Assembly: GCF_008386495.1 (NCBI RefSeq) | Contig: NZ_VTHJ01000069.1 | Span: forward strand, 1-48,083 | Reading direction: 5' to 3' | From: Streptomyces tailanensis | Lineage (GTDB): Bacteria > Actinomycetota > Actinomycetes > Streptomycetales > Streptomycetaceae | DNA length: 48,083 nt | Part shown: piece after piece, positions 16,480 through 25,319 of the stretch | Numbering within the stretch: position 1 is the stretch's first letter | How the letters are laid out: every line of letters begins with the position of its first letter | The notes under the pieces: model-generated | Told to the model about the DNA's origin: nothing | Database searches by the model: none | Seen by the model: only the letters and a program-made list of their open reading frames with translations | Made by a program: the position numbers and the translations under genes

Positions 16480-18438
16480 ATGACCGACTCCGTGGCCCGC
16501 GACCCCGAGCTGCCACCCGCCCCCGATGCACCCGAGTCGTACGGCTACCGCCTCAAGTGCCTTGTCCTGGGCCCGCCTCTGGTCACCGAGCGGATCGCCA
16601 AGGAGAAGCTGGGCAACCGGACCGCCCTCGGGGTGCTGGCGTCGGACTGCCTCAGCTCGTCGGCGTACGGCAGCGAGGAGATGCTTCGGGTGCTGGTCCC
16701 GGTGGTCGGGGTCGCCGCCTTCACCCTGCTGATGCCGGTGACCGGCGCCATCCTGTTCGTCCTCGTCCTGCTGACGCTCTGCTACAGCGACGTCGTCATG
16801 ATCTATACGCGGGCGGGCGGCAGTTACGTCGTCGCCCGCGAGAACCTCGGACCCGACATCGCCCAGGTCGCGGCGGTCGCCCTCCTCGTCGACTACGTCG
16901 TGACGGTCGCCGTCCAGGTCTCGGCGGGCACGAACGCGATCATCTCCTTCGCCCATCTGATCGGCGACGACTGGACGGGCATCGACCACCTCCAACTCCC
17001 CCTCAGCATCGGCGTCGTCCTGCTTCTCGCCTACGGCAATCTGCGCGGACTGCGCGAGGCGGGCCGGATGTTCGCCCTGCCCGCCTACCTGTTCATGGCG
17101 GCCGTAGGGCTCATGCTCGTCATCGGGGTCGCCCGCTGGGCCTTCGGCGACCTGCCGCACGCCGACCTCCACGCGAGCGGCGCCGTGCCCGTCGGCACGG
17201 CGGGGGACGGCTGGCTGTACGGCGCCTCGCTGTTCATGGTGCTCCGGGCGTTCGCCAACGGCGGCTCGTCCCTGACCGGCCTGGAGGCGATCTCCAACGG
17301 CGTCTCCGTCTTCCGGGAGCCACAGGGCCGCAACGCCCGCCGGACACTGATCACCATGAGCTGCGTGCTCGGCGTCCTCGTCCTCGGCGTCTCCGGCCTG
17401 GCCCATCTCACCCACGCGACCCCCTACACGGACGGCACCCCCACGGTCATCGCCCAGGAGGCCCACCTCGTCTTCGGCGGCGGCTGGTGGGGCACCGCGG
17501 GCCTGGCCTTCGTCCAGCTGGCCACCGCTCTGATCCTGTACACCGGCGCCAACACCCCGTTCACCGGCTTCCCGTACCTCGCCAGCTTCGTGGCGGAGGA
17601 CCGTTTCCTGCCCCGCCGGCTCACCCGCCGCGGACACCGGCTGGCCTTCTCCAACGGCATCATCGCCCTCTCCGCCGTCGCGCTCGCCCTCCTGCTGGTG
17701 ACGAACGCGAACGTCGACAAACTCGTCGCGCTCTACGCCATCGGCGTGTTCACCGCGTTCACCATGGCCGGCTCCGGCCTCACCGCCCACCACCTGCGAC
17801 GCCGCGAACCGGGACGCACCTGGAAGATCGCCGTCAACGCGACCGCCGCGACCGTCTCCGCCGTCGTCGTCCTGATCTTCGCCGTCACCAAGTTCACCGA
17901 GGGTGCCTGGCTGGTCGTCGTCGTCTTCCCCCTCGGCGTCTGGGCCCTGATCCGCGTAAACCGCGAATACCGCGCCGAATCGGCCGCCCTGGCGGCCCTC
18001 CCTCCGGCCGCACACAGCGACCGCCCCCGCTGGCGACGCCACGTGGTCCTGGTCCTGGTCGACGCCTTCGACCCGTCGGCGTTCCACGCCCTGCGCTACG
18101 CCCACGAACTACGCCCGGACGAGGTACGGGCCGTCCACATCGCCGTCGACACCACCCACGCCCACCGCCTGGCCGAGCGCTGGCGAGCCACTCACGCCAC
18201 CGACGTCCCCCTCGAACTGGTCGACTGCCCCGACCGCCGAGTGCCCCACGCCCTGACCCGTCTCGCCACCGCGACCACCGCCGACGGCCGCACGGCCCTG
18301 ACCCTCCTCATCCCCCACCGCACCTACCGCACGCTCCTCGGCCGCCTCCTGCACAGCGGCACAGCCGAACGCCTAGTCCACACCTTGGAGGAACTCCCAT
18401 CGGTGGCGGTAACGATCCTGCCGTACCGGGTGCCGTGA
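16480..18438 (+). CDS. KimA-like potassium:proton symporter (APC superfamily)
   Basis: The 652-residue protein has 12 hydrophobic segments, a cytoplasmic tail and close motif agreement with Bacillus KimA (YdaO). Matching stretches are GPPLVTERIAKEKLGNRTAL, ASDCLSSSAYGSEE, ARENLGPD, LLVDYVVTVAVQVSAGT, YGNLRGLREAG, GLEAISNGVSVFREP and FTGFPYLASFVAEDRFLPRR. KimA is a high-affinity K+ importer whose C-terminal domain binds c-di-AMP; the tail here (from about residue 510) has the same universal-stress-like layout. The ATG at 16480 is chosen because homology begins soon after, although its ribosome site is weak. No ydaO-type riboswitch is recognisable upstream. A potassium channel gene lies two genes downstream. 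Confidence 0.8.
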   Translation: MTDSVARDPELPPAPDAPESYGYRLKCLVLGPPLVTERIAKEKLGNRTALGVLASDCLSSSAYGSEEMLRVLVPVVGVAAFTLLMPVTGAILFVLVLLTLCYSDVVMIYTRAGGSYVVARENLGPDIAQVAAVALLVDYVVTVAVQVSAGTNAIISFAHLIGDDWTGIDHLQLPLSIGVVLLLAYGNLRGLREAGRMFALPAYLFMAAVGLMLVIGVARWAFGDLPHADLHASGAVPVGTAGDGWLYGASLFMVLRAFANGGSSLTGLEAISNGVSVFREPQGRNARRTLITMSCVLGVLVLGVSGLAHLTHATPYTDGTPTVIAQEAHLVFGGGWWGTAGLAFVQLATALILYTGANTPFTGFPYLASFVAEDRFLPRRLTRRGHRLAFSNGIIALSAVALALLLVTNANVDKLVALYAIGVFTAFTMAGSGLTAHHLRRREPGRTWKIAVNATAATVSAVVVLIFAVTKFTEGAWLVVVVFPLGVWALIRVNREYRAESAALAALPPAAHSDRPRWRRHVVLVLVDAFDPSAFHALRYAHELRPDEVRAVHIAVDTTHAHRLAERWRATHATDVPLELVDCPDRRVPHALTRLATATTADGRTALTLLIPHRTYRTLLGRLLHSGTAERLVHTLEELPSVAVTILPYRVP

Positions 18439-18445
18439 CAGACAA

Positions 18446-18530
18446 GGCCGAGGGGGAGCGCCCCTTCAGGGGCGCGGGGAACTGCGCGATCAGCCAGAAA
18501 CGGCCCGCAGTCGACAAACCACGGAAGCTC
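18446..18530 (+). repeat. Streptomyces dispersed intergenic repeat with hairpin
   Basis: The stretch after the KimA-like gene contains a perfect hairpin, GCGCCCC-TTCA-GGGGCGC (18458-18475). GGGGAACTGCGCGATCAGCC and a CGGCCCGCAG stretch follow. This combination recurs many times between genes in Streptomyces genomes. Only one copy is seen in this window. It may act as a terminator or a structured RNA; its function is not established. Confidence 0.6.
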
Positions 18531-18596
18531 CTACAGCGGCAACTCGAACGCCCCACCCCGCATGCCAGAATCCCAACATCCCCCGAAACTGACCCC

Positions 18597-20444
18597 ATGC
18601 CAGGACACCCCGCCGCCATCGAGGACTACGCCCTCATCGGCGACCTATTGACGGCGGCCTTGGTCGGCAAAGACGGCGGAGTCGACTGGCTCTGCCTCCC
18701 CCGCTTCGACTCACCCGCCTGCTTCGCCGCCCTCCTCGGCGACGAGAACAACGGCCGCTGGCGCATTGCCCCGGCCGACCAGGACGGCCAGAACGGCCCG
18801 TACGCCCGCCGCCGCTACCGGGACGACACCCTCGTCCTGGACACCGAGTGGCAGACATCGACCGGCCAGGTCCTGGTCACCGACTTCATGCCCCCGCGCG
18901 GAGAGGACGCCCCCTGCGTCGTCCGCATCGTCGAGGGCCTCTCCGGCACCGTCGACATGCGCATGGAGCTGCGCCTCCGCTTCGACTACGGCCGCCTGCT
19001 GCCGTGGATGCGGCACAAGGACGGTCAGCTGACCGGCATCGCCGGACCCGACGCGGTGTGGCTGAGCACCCCCGTCCGGCTGACCGCCGACGGCCCGGCC
19101 CACACCTCCTCCTTCCGGGTCACCCCGGGCGAACGCGTCCCGTTCGTGCTCGTCTGGCGCCCCTCCCACCTGCCGACCCCGGACCCGGTCGACCCCTTCG
19201 ACGCGCTGCACGCCACGGAGGCGTACTGGAGGCTGTGGCTGCGCAGGCTGACGTACGACGGCCCGTACCGCGACGCCGTCGCCCGCTCGCTCATCACGCT
19301 CAAGGCCCTCACGTACGAGCCGACCGGCGGCATCGTCGCCGCCCCGACCACGTCCCTGCCGGAGGAGATCGGCGGAGTCCGCAACTGGGACTACCGCTAC
19401 TGCTGGCTGCGCGACGCGGGGATGACCCTGGAGGCGCTGCTGCGCAGCGGGTTCACCGCCGAGGCGGACGCCTGGCGGGGCTGGCTGGAGCGGGCGGTGG
19501 CGGGGCGGCCCGAGGACGTGCAGATCATGTACGGCATCGCGGGGGAGCGGCGGCTCACCGAGTGGGAGGTGGACTGGCTGCCGGGTTATGAGGGTTCGCG
19601 CCCGGTACGGATCGGCAACGCGGCCGCCGCCCAGCGGCAGCTCGACGTACCCGGCGAGGTCATGGACGCCATCCATCTGGCCGTCGGCTGCGGACTGCGC
19701 CCGCGCCGCCATCTGGTCGAACTGCAGGCGGTCCTCCTCGACCACCTGGAACAGGCGTGGCGCGAGCCCGACCAGGGCCTGTGGGAGATGCGGGGCGCCC
19801 CACGCCACTACACGCACTCCAAGGTGATGTGCTGGGTCGCCTTCGACCGGGCGGTGCGCATGGCCGAGAACCACGGCCGCCCCGGCCCGGTGGAGCGGTG
19901 GCGGCAGGTCCGGGACCTCATCCACCGGGACGTCTGCGAACGCGCCTTCGACCCGGAACGCGGCACCTTCACCCAGTCGTACGGCTCCCGCGAACTCGAC
20001 GCCGCGCTGCTCCAGATCCCGCAGACCGGGTTCCTGCCGCCGGACGACCCTCGTGTGATCGGCACCGTGAAGGCCGTACGACGCGAACTGCTCACCGACG
20101 GGCTGATGGCCCGCTACTCGGCGGGCCGCGCCGACTCCCCGGACGGCCTCCCCGGCGGCGAGGGCGCCTTCCTCGCCTGCTCGTTCTGGCTCGCGGACGC
20201 CCTGCTGCCGCTCGGCCGCGAGGACGAGGCCCGCGCCCTGTACGAGCGGCTGCTGAGCCTGCGCAACGACGTCGGACTGCTCGCCGAGGAGTACGACCCC
20301 CTCGCGCGCCGCCAACTCGGCAACTTCCCCCAGGCGTTCACCCACGTCCCCCTCATCCGGGTTGCCTACGAACTCGACCGCCACGCCACCCACGCCCGCC
20401 GCGGCCGCCCCACCGAGGCGCCGCCACGGGCGACGGAGGAGTGA
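18597..20444 (+). CDS. GH15-family glycoside hydrolase (trehalase/glucoamylase-like)
   Basis: The 615-residue cytosolic enzyme starts MPGHPAAIEDYALIGDLLTA. Its beta-sandwich N-terminal domain contains DGGVDWLCLPRFDSPACFAA, and the alpha/alpha barrel contains RNWDYRYCWLRDAGMTLEAL, the family's acid motif. The C-terminal GGEGAFLACSFWLADAL supplies the general base. This branch in actinomycetes includes trehalases as well as glucoamylases. No signal peptide is present, which favours intracellular trehalose use. It overlaps nothing, but its stop is one base before the ATG of the potassium channel gene, so the two should be co-transcribed. Start by homology; there is no clear ribosome site. Confidence 0.85.
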   Translation: MPGHPAAIEDYALIGDLLTAALVGKDGGVDWLCLPRFDSPACFAALLGDENNGRWRIAPADQDGQNGPYARRRYRDDTLVLDTEWQTSTGQVLVTDFMPPRGEDAPCVVRIVEGLSGTVDMRMELRLRFDYGRLLPWMRHKDGQLTGIAGPDAVWLSTPVRLTADGPAHTSSFRVTPGERVPFVLVWRPSHLPTPDPVDPFDALHATEAYWRLWLRRLTYDGPYRDAVARSLITLKALTYEPTGGIVAAPTTSLPEEIGGVRNWDYRYCWLRDAGMTLEALLRSGFTAEADAWRGWLERAVAGRPEDVQIMYGIAGERRLTEWEVDWLPGYEGSRPVRIGNAAAAQRQLDVPGEVMDAIHLAVGCGLRPRRHLVELQAVLLDHLEQAWREPDQGLWEMRGAPRHYTHSKVMCWVAFDRAVRMAENHGRPGPVERWRQVRDLIHRDVCERAFDPERGTFTQSYGSRELDAALLQIPQTGFLPPDDPRVIGTVKAVRRELLTDGLMARYSAGRADSPDGLPGGEGAFLACSFWLADALLPLGREDEARALYERLLSLRNDVGLLAEEYDPLARRQLGNFPQAFTHVPLIRVAYELDRHATHARRGRPTEAPPRATEE

Positions 20445-20445
20445 C

Positions 20446-20928
20446 ATGCTGCCCGGATTCCTCACCAGAGCCGTCGAACTGCTGCTCGGCCGGAACGACC
20501 TGGGCCGCCCGCTCCACCTGAAGGCGGCCGGCGGCGCCACGGCCGTCCTCCTCGTCGTGATGCTCCTCGGCTCCTGGGCGGTGATCGCCGCCGAACACGG
20601 CGCCAAGGGCGCCAACCTGACCTCGTACCCGAAGGCCCTGTGGTGGTCCATCGAAACGGCCACCACCGTCGGCTACGGCGACTTCTACCCCGTGACCCTC
20701 TGGGGCCGTGTCGTCGGCGCGGTCGTCATGGTCGTCGGCATCACGACATACGGCATGGTCACGGCAGCCATCGCCACCTGGTTCGTGAGCCGGGAACAGA
20801 AGCGCCAACAACTCGCCCACAAGGCCCACGAGTTGTGGGACGAGACCGCCCACGCCCTGCACGAACGGTTCGACCGCCTGGAGCGGATGGTCGCGAGCCG
20901 CGGCCGCGGCGAGGAGGACCGGAACTGA
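20446..20928 (+). CDS. Two-TM potassium channel with coiled-coil tail
   Basis: The 160-residue protein has TM1 at about residues 28-50 and a pore helix with selectivity filter TTVGYGDFYP (residues 73-82). TM2 is at about 88-112, followed by a polar C-terminal helix (REQKRQQLAHKAHELWDETA) likely to form a coiled coil in the tetramer. There is no RCK domain, so gating by ligand is not evident. It follows the GH15 gene directly, with GGAGG just inside the end of that gene. With the KimA-like importer upstream it points to local potassium or osmotic balance, with trehalose metabolism between them. Confidence 0.85.
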   Translation: MLPGFLTRAVELLLGRNDLGRPLHLKAAGGATAVLLVVMLLGSWAVIAAEHGAKGANLTSYPKALWWSIETATTVGYGDFYPVTLWGRVVGAVVMVVGITTYGMVTAAIATWFVSREQKRQQLAHKAHELWDETAHALHERFDRLERMVASRGRGEEDRN

Positions 20929-20941
20929 CCGCCCCTCGGAC

Positions 20942-21663
20942 TCAGATCCAGCCGTCCAGTGACGTCATGAAGCCGTCGAAGTCGTCGCGGTGAATGGTGT
21001 GGCCGGCCCCGCTGACCGTGCGCACCTCGAAGCCACGGGTCCGCAGGCGCGCCGCGTCCTCCGGTCCTGTCAGGATGCTCGGGTCGGCCAGCTGCACCAG
21101 GGACGGCCCGGCGGGCCCGGCGGGCAGAAACCCGGAGAGCGGACGGCCGTCGAGGAAATACGCCGACGCCGAGTCCCACGCCGCGAGTGTGGCGAGTTCG
21201 ACGTCGACGTCCTCCTCGTCCCAGCGCGGGTGTGCCGTGCGATGTCCTCGCGGGTGGCGTCCTTGGCGGCGACGAACACGCTCGGACCCAGGCCTCGTCC
21301 GGGGTCGGCGTTGCCCCAGACCGGGTCGATGAATACCGCCCGCCGGGGCCGCAGTTCGGCCACCGCGAGGGAGAGGGCCAGCCCGCCGAGGGAATGCCCG
21401 ACGGCCAGCTCGGCGCCCTCCGGGAAGGTGTCCACCAGGTCCTCGGCGAACAGCTCCGGGCTGTACTCGCCGCGCTCCGACGTCCCATGGCCGCGCAGGT
21501 CCACGGCGACGACCCGGTAGCCGCGCTCGGCGAGCGCCGGGCCGACGCGGCGCCAGGTGCGGGAGTCGGACATGATGCCGTGGACGAGCAGAGCGGTCCG
21601 GTCTCCGGAGCCCCATTCGCGAGTGTTGAGCTGCACGTGGTCCCCTTCGCGTGGCGGTTTCAC
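20942..21663 (-). pseudogene. Alpha/beta hydrolase with an internal frameshift
   Basis: The N-terminal frame (from ATG 21663) reads MKPPREGDHVQLNTREWGSG with TALLVHGIM, VAVDLRGHGTS, the nucleophile elbow VGHSLGG and the acid in FIDPVWG. At about 21225-21245 the frame changes. The rest (HPRWDEEDVDVELATLAAWD through the catalytic His of SGAGHTIHRDDFDGF) lies in a neighbouring frame and ends at 20942. Joined, the two parts make a complete hydrolase of about 240 residues with all three catalytic residues. Either a one-base mutation has inactivated it or the base is a sequencing error in GC-rich DNA. The substrate is unknown. Confidence 0.7.
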
Positions 21664-21705
21664 GTTCTCCGCGCACCATTCTCCGCGACGGGCCCGCAGA
21701 AGCGC

Positions 21706-22188
21706 CTACTCCTCCACGTGCTGGTTCTCCGCATCGAACATCCACCGCTGCTTCTCCAGCTCGTAGGTGAGGGAGATCAGCAGGTCCTGTGTCACCCTGT
21801 CCGCGTCCTCCGTGGCGTCGATACGCCCGCGCAGCCGCCCGATGGCCGTCTCCAGCGCCTCCACCAGGAGCTGTACCACCTCGGTGTCCCGCAGCCAGCC
21901 GTCCTTCGTGCCGTGCAGGGCGAAGCGTGCCGCTACGGTCTCGGGGCGGCCGTCGGGGGCGATGCCGAGCGCGGCCGCGCGTTCGGCGACCTGGTCGGCG
22001 TACGACCGTGCCGTCGAGACCACCTCGTCGAGCTGGAAGTGGATCGAGCGGAACCGGGGGCCCACGATGTTCCAGTGGGCCTGCTTACCGATCAGCGAGA
22101 GCCCCAGCAAGTCCACCAGGCTCTCCTGAAGTGCCTCCCCGGCGACCCTGCGGGCGGGCTCGGGCAGGGCGCTCCTCACCGTCGTCAT
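21706..22188 (-). CDS. Dps-family mini-ferritin
   Basis: Dps dodecamers oxidise and store iron and protect DNA. The 160-residue protein (MTTVRSALPEPARRVAGEAL) has the ferroxidase ligands of the family in LIGKQAHWNIVGPRF and FQLDEVVSTARSYADQVAER. It then has the four-helix pattern to EKQRWMFDAENQH. AGGAG lies upstream; a GTG one codon earlier (22191) is also possible. It is followed on the same strand by nothing close and preceded by a WhiB gene, a pairing compatible with stress-linked control. Family length is normal. Confidence 0.9.
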   Translation of the reverse strand: MTTVRSALPEPARRVAGEALQESLVDLLGLSLIGKQAHWNIVGPRFRSIHFQLDEVVSTARSYADQVAERAAALGIAPDGRPETVAARFALHGTKDGWLRDTEVVQLLVEALETAIGRLRGRIDATEDADRVTQDLLISLTYELEKQRWMFDAENQHVEE

Positions 22189-22219
22189 CACGCGTTACTC
22201 CTCTTACTCCCTCATCGCC

Positions 22220-22561
22220 TCATGCCGCGCGATCGCCGCGCGTCGCACCTTCGCCGCGCGTCGCACCTTCGCTGTGCGTCGCACTGTCGCTGTGCGTCGG
22301 ACGATCGCCGCGTGCCGGGCGTCGTCGGCGTTCGTGGTCCTTGCGGAGCATTGCGGTGCGCTCGTCCTCGCCCAGGCCACCCCACACGCCGGCCGTCTGT
22401 CCGGTGCGAAGCGCCCAGTTGAGGCACTCGCGCAGCACAGGGCAGCGGGCGCAGACGCGCTTGGCGGCGGCGATGTCGTCGAGCGCCGGTCCTGTGGTGC
22501 CCACGGGGAAGAACAGTTCGGGGTCCTCTCCCACGCAAGCCGCTTCCCGCAACCACTCCAT
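22220..22561 (-). CDS. WhiB-family [4Fe-4S] transcriptional regulator
   Basis: The 113-residue protein has cluster cysteines at 9 (EAACVG), 37 and 40 (CARC) and 46 (REC), then the GVWGGL turn at about 58-63 and a basic AMLRKDHERRRRPARGD DNA-contact stretch. This is a complete Wbl domain. The C-terminal 30 residues are an odd low-complexity tail built from six-residue units (SATHSE, GATRGE, GATRGD) encoded by 18-bp tandem repeats. It runs toward the Dps gene with about 30 bp between them, so co-transcription is possible. The repeat tail could vary in length between strains. Confidence 0.85.
   Translation of the reverse strand: MEWLREAACVGEDPELFFPVGTTGPALDDIAAAKRVCARCPVLRECLNWALRTGQTAGVWGGLGEDERTAMLRKDHERRRRPARGDRPTHSDSATHSEGATRGEGATRGDRAA
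22233..22322. repeat. 18-bp tandem repeat, five units
   Basis: Units of 18 bp, TCGCCGCGCGTCGCACCT and variants, run head to tail. The first two units are identical (22233-22250 and 22251-22268) and three drift progressively. They encode the six-residue repeats at the C-terminus of the WhiB protein, so unit gain or loss would keep the frame. Confidence 0.75.
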
Positions 22562-22635
22562 GCGGGACCGGGTGCCCCGGACGGATGGGGGAAAACACGG
22601 CCTCCGGGGTCGGCGGAGCCGAGCCCTCCGGAGCC

Positions 22636-23445
22636 TCAGCGGGCCAGTACGCCGTCCACGAACTCCTTGACGTCCGCCAGGACTTCGTCCTTGTTCGTCT
22701 CGTTGAACACCTCGTGCCGGGCGCCCGGATACACACGCTCGGTCCAGTCGACGCCGCGGAACTCCTCGATGCCCATACGGCTGCCGGACAGCGGCACGAT
22801 CCGGTCGTCGTCGCCGTGCAGCCACAACAAAGGGAGCGAACCGATGCCCCCGCCCTTGGAGATGGTCTCCAGCATGCGGTCCCAGGCCTCCAACGTCGGC
22901 CGCTTGAACGGGCCGTGCCACACCAGCGGATCGTTCGCGTACGCGGCCCCGACCGTCGCGTCGCGCGAGAGCTGCTTCGGGTCGAGCGGGATGTTGGGCA
23001 CCTCCGGCGGTGCCAACAGCACCCCCAGCGGCTCCCAGATGCCGATCACTGGGCCGGACAGGACGAGCGCGGTGAGCCCGGCACCGTACCGCTGGGCGTA
23101 CCGCGCGGCGATCAGCCCACCCATGGAGTGGCCGATCAGCACCAGCGGCACCCCCGGGTACGCGGTCCGGGCCAACTCCTCCACCGTGTGCACATCGGTG
23201 ACCACGTCCTCGAAGTCCTCGATCAGCACCCGCTCGCCCGCCGACTTTCCGTGCCCCATGTGGTCGGGGCCGAACACCGCCGCCCCGTGGGCGACCAGGG
23301 TGTCGGCCACATGCTCGTACCGGCCGATGTGTTCGCCGTAGCCGTGGACCAGGAGCGCGATGTACCTCGGTTCCTCACACGGCCACTCCCGTACGGTGAC
23401 ACCGCCCCGGATACCGGCGAAGGCGTGCTCGCGCGAGTCGGCCAT
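22636..23445 (-). CDS. Alpha/beta hydrolase, monoacylglycerol-lipase-like
   Basis: The 269-residue protein starts MADSREHAFAGIRGGVTVRE. It shows the lipase features VHGYGEHIGRYEHVA (oxyanion HG), GPDHMGHGKS, nucleophile elbow LIGHSMGG, acid in WLHGDDDRIVP and catalytic His in YPGARHEVFNE. This matches serine-hydrolase monoacylglycerol lipases and lysophospholipases. There is no signal peptide, so it is intracellular. GGGAG precedes the ATG at 23445. It stands alone, divergent from the TSUP transporter gene. Confidence 0.85.
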   Translation of the reverse strand: MADSREHAFAGIRGGVTVREWPCEEPRYIALLVHGYGEHIGRYEHVADTLVAHGAAVFGPDHMGHGKSAGERVLIEDFEDVVTDVHTVEELARTAYPGVPLVLIGHSMGGLIAARYAQRYGAGLTALVLSGPVIGIWEPLGVLLAPPEVPNIPLDPKQLSRDATVGAAYANDPLVWHGPFKRPTLEAWDRMLETISKGGGIGSLPLLWLHGDDDRIVPLSGSRMGIEEFRGVDWTERVYPGARHEVFNETNKDEVLADVKEFVDGVLAR

Positions 23446-23628
23446 GGCTGCTCCCACTGGGTCGGTGAAGGTACCCCGGGGATCTTGCCAGGCGACCCGG
23501 CGCCGGTCCATGGTGCCGAGCGCCGCGGGCCGGAACCGGGGTGGGGATCCCGCCCCGTCGGTGGCAGGGGCCATCAGGCGAGACGCTCCTGTCGCGCTCC
23601 GATAGGTGGGCATAGCATCGGACTCCGC

Positions 23629-24402
23629 ATGAACACGATGACTCTCTGGCACCTGTCCGCGGCCGAGTTCGCGGTCCTCGCCTTCGCCGCCCTGCTCGTC
23701 GGCTTCTCGAAGACCGCCGTGAGCGGCGCCAACACGGTCAGCCTCGCGATCTTCGCGGCGGTCCTGCCCGCCCGCGCCTCGACAGGCGTCCTGCTGCCGC
23801 TCCTGATCGTCGGGGACGTCCTCGCCGTGCTGACCTACCGCCGGCACGCCCACTGGCCCACCCTCTGGCGGCTCTTCCCGGCGGTCGGCGCGGGCGTCGT
23901 GTTCGGCACCCTGTTCCTGATGTGGGCCGACGACCAGATCGTACGGACCTCGATCGGCGCGATCCTGCTGCTGATGACGGCGGTCACACTCTGGCGCCGC
24001 CGCACCGCCGACAAGGACGGCGAACCGGACGCGGTCACCACCCGCGCCGGCCGCGCCAAGGCCCGCTCGTACGGCGTCCTCGGCGGCTTCACCACCATGG
24101 TCGCCAACGCCGGCGGCCCCGTGATGTCCATGTACCTGCTCTCGGCCGGCTTCCGTAAGCTCGGCTTCCTGGGCACGTCGGCCTTCTTCTTCCTGATCGT
24201 CAACGTCTCCAAGGTGCCCTTCAGCGTGGGCCTCGGCCTCATCGACGGCCCGTCCCTGCTGCTGGACGCGGCGCTCGCCCTGTTCGTCCTGCCGGGCGCC
24301 CTGCTCGGCAAGTGGGCGGTGGACCGCATCAACCAGCGACTGTTCGAGCAGATCGTGATCGCCGCGACGGTCGTGGGCGGCCTGCAGCTACTGCTGCGCT
24401 GA
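23629..24402 (+). CDS. TSUP (TauE/SafE) family membrane transporter
   Basis: The 257-residue protein has about eight hydrophobic segments. It carries the two TSUP half-repeats: FAALLVGFSKTAVSGANTVS in the first half and GGFTTMVANAGGPVMSMYLL in the second. Family members export or import sulfur-containing anions or organic acids. The genuine substrate cannot be read from sequence. The start at 23629 follows from the hydrophobic pattern; there is no strong ribosome site. Its last 15 bp overlap the end of the convergent HAD phosphatase gene. Confidence 0.85.
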   Translation: MNTMTLWHLSAAEFAVLAFAALLVGFSKTAVSGANTVSLAIFAAVLPARASTGVLLPLLIVGDVLAVLTYRRHAHWPTLWRLFPAVGAGVVFGTLFLMWADDQIVRTSIGAILLLMTAVTLWRRRTADKDGEPDAVTTRAGRAKARSYGVLGGFTTMVANAGGPVMSMYLLSAGFRKLGFLGTSAFFFLIVNVSKVPFSVGLGLIDGPSLLLDAALALFVLPGALLGKWAVDRINQRLFEQIVIAATVVGGLQLLLR

Positions 24403-25191
24403 GCCCCTCAGCAGGGTGGGCAGGTCCGCGAAGGAATCGATCACATGATCGGGCCTGCCGCTCGCCGCCCGATGGGTCTCCGGCAGATACTTGCCGGTCC
24501 GCACGAGGACCCCCGTCACCCCGGCCCGCTGCGCCGCCAGCACATCGGACTCGATGTCGTCCCCCACCATCAGCGCCTCCTCCGCGCCGACGCCGACATG
24601 CGCCAGCGCCGCCTCGAAGAACGCCGGCGCCGGCTTTCCGGTGATCTCGGCCTCGGTACGGGCGGCCTTCTCAAGCCCCGCCAGGAACGCACCCGCGTCC
24701 AGCTGCAGCCCGTCGTCCGTCCGCCAGTAGAGATTGCGGTGCATCGCGACCAGCCGTGCACCGCGCTGGAGGTGCTCGAACGCCCGGTTGAGCGAGGCGT
24801 AGCCGAACTCGGGACCGGCACCGCCGACGACCACGACATCCGGTACGGTGCCGGCGTCCTCAACCTCGTCGATCACGTCCACGTCGGCGAGGTCCTCGCG
24901 GATGTCACCGCTGTTCAGCAGCGCGCAGCGCGCTCCGGGGCAGCGCTCGGCGAGGTACGCGGCGGTCACGGAGGGCGCGGTCAGGATGTCCTCGGCGGTC
25001 ACCGGGAAGCCCGCGCCGCCCAGCGTCTCGGCGATCGACGCACGGGTGCGGGACGTCGTGTTGGTGACCAGGGCGACCGCCAGACCCGCCCCGCGGATCT
25101 CTGCCAACGCCTCGACCGCGCCGGGCAGCGGCTTCCACGAGACGGTGAGCACCCCGTCGATGTCGATGAGGACGGCACGTTTCGAGGCCAT
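24388..25191 (-). CDS. HAD-IIA family phosphatase (LHPP/NagD-like)
   Basis: The 267-residue hydrolase has the nucleophile motif LIDIDGVLT (residues 7-15), motif II in LVTNTTSRTRASI, a C2 cap domain, Lys in TGKPAP and the motif IV acids in MVGDDIESDVLAAQRAG. The overall layout matches the HAD-IIA group that includes LHPP and NagD-type nucleotide phosphatases. Substrate is unknown. The start at 25191 is chosen because the nucleophile motif must lie near the N-terminus. The 3' end overlaps the TSUP gene by 15 bp on the opposite strand. Confidence 0.85.
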   Translation of the reverse strand: MASKRAVLIDIDGVLTVSWKPLPGAVEALAEIRGAGLAVALVTNTTSRTRASIAETLGGAGFPVTAEDILTAPSVTAAYLAERCPGARCALLNSGDIREDLADVDVIDEVEDAGTVPDVVVVGGAGPEFGYASLNRAFEHLQRGARLVAMHRNLYWRTDDGLQLDAGAFLAGLEKAARTEAEITGKPAPAFFEAALAHVGVGAEEALMVGDDIESDVLAAQRAGVTGVLVRTGKYLPETHRAASGRPDHVIDSFADLPTLLRGSAQQ

Positions 25192-25319
25192 ACCCGGACG
25201 ATACCCACGTATGTCCACGCGGTACCGGGAGCCACGGCAGATGCGTCGTCCCGGGAGCCATGGCGGACGCGTAGTACCGGCGTCCCGCTTGCCCGGCCCG
25301 CCCCCGTACGCTCGACGCC

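Noticed and set aside
16557..20444. A very long plus-strand frame of about 1,295 codons across the KimA-like and GH15 genes.
   Set aside because: Its first part is an Arg/Pro-rich shadow of the KimA-like gene in another frame. Only the GH15 portion from 18597 has family motifs.
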